From an uncultured Clostridia bacterium (GTDB lineage: Bacteria; Bacillota; Clostridia; TANB77; CAG-508), in NCBI GenBank assembly GCA_934183045.1, contig CAKPRW010000066.1, forward strand, positions 1-7,703: DNA of 7,703 nt, in the 5' to 3' direction. The notes under the pieces were generated by a model, which was not told where the DNA came from, did no database searches, and was given only the letters and a program-made list of their open reading frames with translations. The position numbers and the translations under genes are program-made. Of this stretch, positions 1 to 5,051 are shown piece after piece (the stretch's first letter is position 1; each line of letters begins with the position of its first letter).

Positions 1-464
1 GTATTATCCACAATTCTTCAAAAAATGTGGATAACAAAGCTCAAAATTTAATAAAAAATGCAAATATTGAAAAAAAAATGGAGAACAATTTAAAAGAAAA
101 TAAAAATCAAACTAATAGTCTAGAAAATTTTAAAAAAGTAGATACATGGCCTAATATAGTTAACAATTTAAAGCAAAATGGAAAAATTATGTTGTATACA
201 AATTTAATTAATACAAAGGCAGTAGAATTAAATGATATGACAGTTGGAATTCAATTTCCAAATGGTATGACTTCTTTTGGAAAAACAGTCTTGGAAAAAC
301 AAGATAACATTAGAGAAATAACTAATTTAGTTTCTATGGCTTGTGGAAAAGAAATGCAAATAAAATATATAACAAATCCACAAGAAGTACAACAAAAAAA
401 TGTAGAGGATGACTTGAAAGATCTTGCAAATCAATCAGACATACCATTTAATATTATAGAATAA
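1..464 (+). CDS. dnaX: DNA polymerase III gamma/tau subunit, C-terminal end (5' partial)
   Basis: This is the tail of a gene that enters from the left edge. The frame is open from base 3 with no stop until TAA at 462-464, so the GTG at 27 is an internal Val rather than a start. An Asn/Lys-rich, low-complexity linker of about 35 residues precedes a folded-looking domain beginning near VDTWPNIV and running through NGKIMLYTNL and GIQFPNGMTSFGKTVL. This resembles the C-terminal domain of Firmicute DnaX, the clamp-loader subunit that links loader and polymerase at the replication fork. The ATPase part lies outside the window, so the family call rests on this tail plus the very conserved order dnaX-ybaB-recR that follows. 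Spacing to ybaB is 68 bases with no strong terminator, consistent with one operon. Confidence 0.85.
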   Translation, partial: IIHNSSKNVDNKAQNLIKNANIEKKMENNLKENKNQTNSLENFKKVDTWPNIVNNLKQNGKIMLYTNLINTKAVELNDMTVGIQFPNGMTSFGKTVLEKQDNIREITNLVSMACGKEMQIKYITNPQEVQQKNVEDDLKDLANQSDIPFNIIE

Positions 465-532
465 ATTTTATATTATTAAGTAAAAAAGATTAGAAAAAAC
501 TTAATATTAATAATAAATAAGGAGGAAATAAG

Positions 533-883
533 ATGAGTAAAAGAGGTGGATTCCCAGGAGGAATGGGAGGATTCGGAGGAATGAATATAAACAATCTAAT
601 GAAAGAAGCTAAAAAAATGCAAGCAGATATGGAGAAATCACAAGCTGAATTAGCTACAAAAGAATTTGAAGCATCAGCAGGTGGGGGAGCAATAAATGTA
701 AAAGTATCTGGAGAAAAAACAATAAAAGAAATAAAAATAAAACCAGATGTTGTAGATCCAGAAGATGTTGAAATGTTAGAAGATCTAATATTAACATGTG
801 TAAACGAAGCATTAAGAAAAGTAGATTCAGCACAAGCAGATCAATTAGGAAAATATAATATCCCAGGATTTGGAGGATTTTAA
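533..883 (+). CDS. ybaB: YbaB/EbfC family nucleoid-associated DNA-binding protein
   Basis: This 116-residue protein has the normal YbaB/EbfC length. The family forms small homodimers that bind DNA and are associated with the nucleoid; the gene usually lies between dnaX and recR, as here. The N-terminus is Gly/Phe/Met-rich (GGFPGGMGGFGG), common in clostridial members. The conserved core follows: NNLMKEAKKMQADMEKSQAEL (long helix, about residues 19-40), then AGGGAINVKVSGEKTIKEIKI and a helix ending in NEALRKVDS. A second small Gly/Phe patch (IPGFGGF) closes the protein. The start is fixed by GGAGG at 521-525, seven bases before ATG. Its exact role in repair or chromosome organisation is not settled for the family. 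The recR start lies 85 bases downstream, and a repeat element fills most of that gap. Confidence 0.95.
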   Translation: MSKRGGFPGGMGGFGGMNINNLMKEAKKMQADMEKSQAELATKEFEASAGGGAINVKVSGEKTIKEIKIKPDVVDPEDVEMLEDLILTCVNEALRKVDSAQADQLGKYNIPGFGGF

Positions 884-885
884 GA

Positions 886-938
886 GGATTAGGGGACGTT
901 CCTTTCTTTCCCTATTAAAGGGATTTGGGGACACTCCT
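886..938 (-). repeat. REP/MITE-like 53-bp repeat, copy 1 (inverted relative to copy 2)
   Basis: Read on the minus strand, this segment matches 3543-3595 at 47 of 53 positions without gaps. It contains two half-units of about 18 bp in direct orientation, GGAGTGTCCCCAAATCCC (937 to 920) and GGAACGTCCCCTAATCC (902 to 886), 35 bp apart. Between them, CCC/GGG arms around a 7-base AT spacer can form a short hairpin. It is clearly richer in G+C than its surroundings. It begins two bases after the ybaB stop and ends before the recR ribosome binding site, so it sits inside a conserved operon without breaking a gene. Its form suggests a dispersed element of the REP type; the mobilising enzyme is not in the window. 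Confidence 0.85.
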
Positions 939-968
939 AAGGACTAGAATTATTGGGAGGAAGTTTAA

Positions 969-1568
969 ATGTCACTATATTCACCATCAATAGAAAAATT
1001 AATAGAGAGTTTTGAACGTTTACCAAGTATTGGACATAAAACTGCGGCGAGACTAGCTTTTTATATGTTGAATTCAACCGAAGAAGAAACGAATCAATTT
1101 GTTTCTTCTATATTAGATGCAAAGAAAAATTTGAAATATTGTAGTAAATGTTATAATATTTCTGATACAGATCCTTGTTCAATATGTAGCAATCCAAAGC
1201 GTGATGATACACAGATTTGTGTGGTAGAAGATGTAAGAGATATAATTGCAATGGAAAGAACACATGAATTTAAAGGAGTATATCATGTATTACACGGATC
1301 TATTTCTCCTATGAATGGTGTTGGACCTGATGATATAAAGATCAAAGAATTATTGTCAAGATTAATGGATGGAAAAGTAAAAGAAGTTATTTTGGCAACA
1401 AATCCTAGAGTAGAAGGAGAAGCAACAGCGATGTACTTGTCTAAGTTAATAAAACCATTGGGAGTTAAGGTGACAAGAATTGCACATGGAATCCCGGTTG
1501 GTGGAGACTTGGAGTATACAGATGAAATTACACTAACGAAGGCATTAGAAGGAAGAAGAGAGGTTTAG
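969..1568 (+). CDS. recR: Recombination mediator protein RecR
   Basis: This is a complete 199-residue RecR, the usual family length. RecR forms a ring-like DNA clamp that, with RecO and RecF, loads RecA at gaps during recombinational repair. Visible parts in order: a helix-hairpin-helix near residues 16-30 (RLPSIGHKTAARLAF); a four-cysteine zinc site at C58, C61, C70 and C73 (CSKC...CSIC); a Toprim domain from about residue 81 (ICVVEDVRDI) through EVILATNPRVEGEATA (about 139-154); and a C-terminal segment with IAHGIPVGGDLEYTDEITL. No key residue appears missing. The start is supported by GGAGG at 956-960, eight bases before ATG. It is co-oriented with dnaX and ybaB, so it is probably co-transcribed. 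Its TAG overlaps the stop of the convergent small ORF by three bases. Confidence 0.97.
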   Translation: MSLYSPSIEKLIESFERLPSIGHKTAARLAFYMLNSTEEETNQFVSSILDAKKNLKYCSKCYNISDTDPCSICSNPKRDDTQICVVEDVRDIIAMERTHEFKGVYHVLHGSISPMNGVGPDDIKIKELLSRLMDGKVKEVILATNPRVEGEATAMYLSKLIKPLGVKVTRIAHGIPVGGDLEYTDEITLTKALEGRREV

Positions 1569-1747
1569 TCATTAGAACTTTCTTCAATTGCTTTTTTTGT
1601 TGCAATAATTGCTAAATTATCTCCGAGTGCTGTAAAAAAAGCAGCTAAAATAGATACTTCATTTGTAGATAAATCTTCACTTAACAAAATAGAAAGCGAG
1701 CTAGATAATCCAATAAGATCACAACTGGATAAATTATTAAAACACAT
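1565..1747 (-). CDS. Small DUF6774-like protein of unknown function
   Basis: This ORF encodes 60 residues. The segment SSCDLIGLSSSLSILLSED, then LSTNEVSILAAFFTALGDNLAIIA, has the pattern I recall for small clostridial proteins annotated DUF6774: an early Cys, an Ile/Leu/Ser-rich helix, then a 'LAAxFTxLGDxLAxIA' stretch. The match is from memory, not a search. There is no signal peptide and no clear catalytic motif; the second half is a hydrophobic or amphipathic helix. Function is unknown. The start is supported by GAGGTG five bases upstream, but that sequence lies in the 3' arm of a hairpin, so translation may be repressed. It follows the glycosyltransferase gene on the same strand by 59 bases and converges on recR, overlapping its stop codon. 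The alternative, a chance ORF beyond a terminator, is less likely given the family-like sequence. Confidence 0.7.
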   Translation of the reverse strand: MCFNNLSSCDLIGLSSSLSILLSEDLSTNEVSILAAFFTALGDNLAIIATKKAIEESSND

Positions 1748-1749
1748 AA

Positions 1750-1779
1750 AAACACCTCATTTTATTATATGAGGTGTTT
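1750..1779 (-). promoter_or_regulatory. Perfect 11-bp hairpin: SD-sequestering element or terminator
   Basis: AAACACCTCAT (1750-1760) and ATGAGGTGTTT (1769-1779) are exact reverse complements around an 8-base AT loop. On the minus strand the 3' arm ends in a run of five T that leads directly into the ATG of the small ORF. This could be an intrinsic terminator for the glycosyltransferase gene, or a stem that hides the ribosome binding site of the next ORF, or both. On the plus strand the trailing T run is short (TTTCTT), so it would be only a weak terminator for recR transcripts. Confidence 0.7.
1753..1758 (-). promoter_or_regulatory. Ribosome binding site of the DUF6774-like ORF, inside a hairpin arm
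   Basis: On the minus strand GAGGTG stands five bases before the ATG at 1747 and matches the 3' part of the consensus AGGAGGTGAT. All six bases are paired in the perfect hairpin at 1750-1779, so accessibility to ribosomes would depend on melting that stem. Confidence 0.6.
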
Positions 1780-1806
1780 CTTGCATTGTATATAAAATAT
1801 TATAAA

Positions 1807-2929
1807 TTATCCTAATAAAATTTTACAAATTTCTGTAGTTGAAAATGGTTTAGCCAGTATCATAGTATTTTTTTTCATATTTTCCAATTTTTCTTTATTT
1901 GAAAGTAAAAGATCAAAGATGATTTTACTTTCATTAGGACTTTTTAACCAAATAGCAATACCTTTGCTTTCCAAAAATTCTGCATTTTCTTTTTCTTGAC
2001 CGGGTATAGGGTTAATAATTATCATAGGTAAATGTGAAGCAAGACTTTCTGATGTTGTTAATCCTCCAGGTTTTGTTATTACTAAATCTGAAATACTCAT
2101 TAATTCTGGAACTTTATTGGTGAATGATAGAATTTTGACAAATTCTGATTTGTTATATTTTTCAACAATTTCTTCAAAACTTTTTTTCATTTCGGCGTTT
2201 TTTCCAGCAATAGCAACTATTTGTATATTCTTATCAGATTGTATTAAACTTTCAAATATTTTAAATGTTTTTGTTTTTCCTAGTCCATATTCTCCACCAC
2301 CGAAAGAATAGAATAGTTTGTTTATCGTTTGATAGATTAAAATCTTTGAGTATTTTTTGTTTGTCATATTTTTCTGTGAAACGGCTAGAAATAGGTATTC
2401 CAGTTGAAAATACTTTTTGCTCAGGAATATTTTTACTTATTAAATATTGTTTCATTTTATCATGTGCTACAAAATAATAATCTGTATAATCATTACCAAC
2501 TAACCATTGATCATGTGGTGCAAAGTCTGTCATGATAGTTGCGATTTTTGCAGATATTTTACCTTTTCTTTTTAAATAACTACACATTTGACTTCCAAAT
2601 GGATGAGTTGAAATAATTAGATCAGGCTTTTTTTCTCTTAACAATTTAAGTAGTTTGATCGCCATAATTTTATTCGATCTGGAAGAAATGTGAGCAAGAG
2701 GTCCTTTTTGTGAATCTGCATATATTCTTCCCCAAGCCCAAGGTGCTTTTTTAGCCATTTCATTATAGGCAGATGTAGTTACTTTTTCAATAGTTTTATT
2801 TATATATTTCATGCAATCGATTAATTCTACATTGGTATTTTTATAGTTTGCTTGGATACATTCACTTATTGATGTTGCTGCATTAAGGTGTCCTCCACCA
2901 TATGAAGCATAAAAAATTAAAATTTTCAT
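1807..2929 (-). pseudogene. MGDG-synthase/UgtP-like GT28 glycosyltransferase, split by one-base frameshift
   Basis: Two overlapping frames together make one 373-residue enzyme, close to the length of UgtP-type proteins. The N-terminal part (about 209 residues) starts MKILIFYASYGGGHLNAA, the MGDG-synthase N-terminal acceptor domain, with DLIISTHPFGSQM and ATIMTDFAPHDQW further in. The C-terminal part resumes at GGGEYGLGKTKTF and carries the nucleotide-sugar site SDLVITKPGGLTTSES (about residues 280-295) and PIPGQEKENAEFL. Relatives transfer sugars from UDP-sugars to diacylglycerol at the inner membrane face, or act as MurG-like enzymes; the exact substrate is not readable here. The frames join at 2301-2305, where one extra base (TTT C GGT) breaks the gene; unshifted, translation adds about 13 aberrant residues and stops at 2261. 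Both halves look otherwise intact, suggesting a recent mutation, a sequencing error, or programmed +1 frameshifting. The start has AAAGGAGAT at 2933-2941. Confidence 0.88.
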
Positions 2930-2959
2930 AAAATCTCCTTTAAATACTTATTTTCATAT

Positions 2960-2988
2960 ATATTATCATAAACAAAGAAAAATTTCAA
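2960..2988 (-). promoter_or_regulatory. Sigma-A-like promoter for the glycosyltransferase gene
   Basis: On the minus strand TTGAAA (2988-2983) is followed by a 17-base spacer and TAATAT (2965-2960), with TG one base upstream of the -10 (an extended -10). The expected transcript start near 2953 leaves a short leader before the ribosome binding site at 2941-2933. The spacing and extended -10 are good; the -10 hexamer is only partly consensus. Confidence 0.55.
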
Positions 2989-2994
2989 AAAATG

Positions 2995-3023
2995 GAATAT
3001 TTTTTTAAAAGTAACGCAAAATA
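2995..3023 (+). promoter_or_regulatory. Sigma-G-like forespore promoter for sleB-ypeB
   Basis: GAATA (2995-2999) and CAAAATA (3017-3023), 17 bases apart, approximate the sigma-G consensus known from Bacillus (GHATR, about 18 bases, CATWHTA): all five positions fit at -35 and six of seven at -10. The position, with transcription expected to start just before the sleB ribosome binding site, fits the forespore expression known for sleB-ypeB. AT-richness makes chance matches possible. Confidence 0.5.
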
Positions 3024-3035
3024 AATAAAAAGGAA

Positions 3036-3042
3036 AAGGTGA
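3036..3042 (+). promoter_or_regulatory. Ribosome binding site deciding the GTG start of sleB
   Basis: AAGGTGA followed by four bases and GTG at 3047 fits the 3' part of the AGGAGGTGAT consensus. The in-frame ATG at 3056 would be 13 bases away, so GTG is preferred. Confidence 0.6.
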
Positions 3043-3046
3043 TTTC

Positions 3047-3523
3047 GTGAATGATATGTTAAAAATAATATTTTTGTCAATATGTTTGATAATTGCAATA
3101 AGTACAATTGTTTTTTTAGGAAGTAGTTTTGGAGAACAAAATATTAGTTATGCTGCAACTCCAAATTCTTCTGATATGCAATTAATGGCAAGAGCAATTA
3201 ATGGAGAAGCAAGAGGAGAACCATATGAAGGACAAGTGGCTGTCGGAGCTGTAATATTAAATAGGGTGAAAAGTTCAAAATTTCCCAACACAATAGCTGG
3301 AGTAATCTATCAACCAGGTGCTTTTACGGCAGTTGCAGATGGGCAGATAAATCAACCGATATCAGAAAATTCTACTGTATATAAAGCTGCGCAAGATGCA
3401 AAAAATGGTTGGGATCCAACTAATGGTTGTACGTACTATTTTAATTCACAAACTGCTACTAATAAGTGGATATGGTCTAGACCGCTTGTAAAAACAATTG
3501 GAAAACATAGATTTTGTAAATAA
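3047..3523 (+). CDS. sleB: SleB-type spore cortex-lytic enzyme (cell wall hydrolase)
   Basis: This is a 158-residue exported hydrolase. A basic N-terminus and hydrophobic stretch (residues 7-25) with SYAAT at 34-38 form a likely signal peptide. The rest is the SleB/CwlJ hydrolase domain: MARAINGEARGEPYEGQVAV (47-66), GAVILNRVKSSKFPNTI, a YQPGAFTAV block, and a final GKHRFCK. E54 in NGEARGE corresponds by position to the glutamate known to be catalytic in Bacillus SleB. SleB is a lytic transglycosylase that degrades muramic-delta-lactam-containing cortex at germination. Unlike Bacillus SleB (about 300 residues) it lacks the N-terminal peptidoglycan-binding domain, so in size it resembles CwlJ; the signal peptide and the ypeB partner immediately downstream favour SleB. 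It starts with GTG and lies 90 bases before ypeB, probably in the same operon. Confidence 0.93.
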   Translation: MNDMLKIIFLSICLIIAISTIVFLGSSFGEQNISYAATPNSSDMQLMARAINGEARGEPYEGQVAVGAVILNRVKSSKFPNTIAGVIYQPGAFTAVADGQINQPISENSTVYKAAQDAKNGWDPTNGCTYYFNSQTATNKWIWSRPLVKTIGKHRFCK

Positions 3524-3542
3524 ATTATATGTGGGTAAATAA

Positions 3543-3595
3543 AGGAGTGTCCCCAAATCCCTCTTAAAGGGAAAAGAAGGAACGTCCCCAAATCC
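3543..3595 (+). repeat. REP/MITE-like 53-bp repeat, copy 2
   Basis: This copy is the inverse of 886-938, with 6 differences in 53 positions, three of them in the central AT spacer. Its two half-units are GGAGTGTCCCCAAATCCC (3544-3561) and GGAACGTCCCCAAATCCC (3579-3596), 16 of 18 identical and 35 bp apart. A CCCTCTTAAAGGG hairpin lies between the half-units. It occupies most of the 90-base sleB-ypeB gap and ends five bases before the ypeB ribosome binding site (AAAGGA at 3601-3606), so it could influence ypeB translation. Confidence 0.85.
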
Positions 3596-3613
3596 CGACG
3601 AAAGGATGATTTT

Positions 3614-4984
3614 ATGAGTAATTTAAATTTTAAGAATAATAAATTGAAAAATATTTATTTGATTGTTGCTATTGTTTTGTTGATAGTTGCTATTGTTTTG
3701 GGAGTTTTACTTTATAGGAATAGGAAGGAGTATAAACAAGCTTCTGAAAATAATTATAATATGGCTTTTTATGAGTTGGTTGATTATGTCCAAAATGTGG
3801 AGACTTACTTAGCAAAGTCTTTGATTTCTACTACACCTGAGCATGGAGCTGAAACTTTAACTAATTTATGGAGAGAAGCGAATCTTGCTCAAAGCTATTT
3901 AAGTATGCTTCCAATTCAAAGTCAAGAGCTTGAAAATACTGAAAAGTTTCTTAATCAGGTAAGTGATTATAGTTATTCTTTGTCAAGAAAGAATATATAT
4001 AATGAAAGTTTGACAGATGAAGATTTGAAAAATTTAAAAGATTTACATGTTTATAGTGTAGAACTTGAAAATACATTAAATCAATTGTCAGAAGATATTA
4101 ATAATGGAAGATTAGAATGGGGAGAGTTAACCAATAAGGGAAATATAGCTTTTGCTCAGCAAGTTGATAATATATCAAAAGAAAGTTTTAGCAATTTAGA
4201 AGAAAATTTTCATGAATATTCAGGACTAATATATGATGGAGCTTTTTCTGAGCATCTTACAAATACAGAACAAAAAGGGCTAACAGGTGATGACGTGGAT
4301 GAAGAACAGGCAAAACAAAAGGCAGAAGAGTTAATTGGAAAGGATAATATAAAAGAAATTTCAAATCTAGGATATTCTGAAAATGCTACAATTCCTGTAT
4401 ATGATTTTTCAGTTACAAACAATAATGATGAAACAATAAATGTATCTATTTCAAAAAAAGGTGGACATGTAGTTTATATGAATTCTAATAGAGAAGTAAA
4501 TTCTGAAGTGATTTCACAAGAAGATGCAAATGAAACAGGAAAAAAATATTTATCTGATAAGGGATTCCCTAATATGAAAGAGACTTATTATTTAAAACAA
4601 GAAGGAATAGTTACAATAAATTATGCTTATACTAAAAATAATGTTATTGTATATCCAGATTTGATAAAGGTAAAGGTAGCATTAGATAATGGCGAAGTGT
4701 TAGGAATAGAAACAACAGGATATTTAAACAATCATTGTGAAAGAGACATTAGTAATATTAAAATATCTAAAGAAGAAGCCAAGAAAAATTTAAATAAAGA
4801 GCTAAATATTGAAAGTGAAGGAATGGCGATTATTCCAACTGAATGGAAAACAGAAATACTTTGCTATGAATTTAAAGGAAAAGTTGAGGATAGAGAATTT
4901 TTGGTTTATATAAATGCAGAAAATGGTAGAGAAGAAGATATATTAGTAATAACTAATACTCCAAATGGAACTTTAACAATGTAA
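3614..4984 (+). CDS. ypeB: Germination protein YpeB
   Basis: This 456-residue protein matches YpeB in length, architecture and position. It has a short cytoplasmic N-terminus, a single membrane helix (about residues 13-34), an alpha-helical region of about 180 residues, and three PepSY-like repeats in the C-terminal half (about 228-295, 300-370 and 383-450), recognisable as EEAxxxAxxxL helices followed by strand pairs with GGHVVYM or AENGREED. In Bacillus, SleB and YpeB depend on each other for localisation and stability in the spore, and YpeB is processed at germination; PepSY-type regions are thought to restrain the hydrolase. The ATG follows AAAGGA by seven bases. The membrane helix contains a 21-base tandem duplication (IVAIVLL, then IVAIVLG). 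Transcription probably comes from the sleB promoter and ends at the hairpin at 4991. Confidence 0.93.
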   Translation: MSNLNFKNNKLKNIYLIVAIVLLIVAIVLGVLLYRNRKEYKQASENNYNMAFYELVDYVQNVETYLAKSLISTTPEHGAETLTNLWREANLAQSYLSMLPIQSQELENTEKFLNQVSDYSYSLSRKNIYNESLTDEDLKNLKDLHVYSVELENTLNQLSEDINNGRLEWGELTNKGNIAFAQQVDNISKESFSNLEENFHEYSGLIYDGAFSEHLTNTEQKGLTGDDVDEEQAKQKAEELIGKDNIKEISNLGYSENATIPVYDFSVTNNNDETINVSISKKGGHVVYMNSNREVNSEVISQEDANETGKKYLSDKGFPNMKETYYLKQEGIVTINYAYTKNNVIVYPDLIKVKVALDNGEVLGIETTGYLNNHCERDISNIKISKEEAKKNLNKELNIESEGMAIIPTEWKTEILCYEFKGKVEDREFLVYINAENGREEDILVITNTPNGTLTM

Positions 4985-4990
4985 AAAGAA

Positions 4991-5027
4991 GTGGTAGAAG
5001 GATAAATTCCTTTTACCACTCTTTTTT
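4991..5027. terminator. Bidirectional intrinsic terminator between ypeB and the VanW gene
   Basis: GTGGTAGAAGGA (4991-5002) pairs with TCCTTTTACCAC (5008-5019) around a TAAAT loop: 12 bp with one G-U pair. The plus side is followed by a T-rich run at 5020-5027, and the minus side by TTCTTTTT. It starts seven bases after the ypeB stop and serves two convergent genes. Confidence 0.88.
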
Positions 5028-5051
5028 ATATTTATATTAATTAATTTTTAA

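Noticed and set aside
27..464. A stand-alone 145-residue gene starting at GTG 27
   Set aside because: The frame is open to the window edge and has no ribosome binding site before 27; content and context fit the end of dnaX.
471..509. Inverted repeat TATTATTAAGT / ACTTAATATTA between dnaX and ybaB as a terminator
   Set aside because: The stem is almost pure A/T with a 17-base loop, one mismatch and no T run, and it lies in a conserved operon; probably base composition.
886..938. The ybaB-recR repeat as an intrinsic terminator
   Set aside because: The internal hairpin is short (CCC/GGG) and no T run follows; its near-identity to the copy at 3543-3595 is better explained by a dispersed repeat.
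2117..2477. Plus-strand ORFs inside the glycosyltransferase gene
   Set aside because: They are antisense to clear conserved coding sequence and show no family-like sequence or ribosome binding site.
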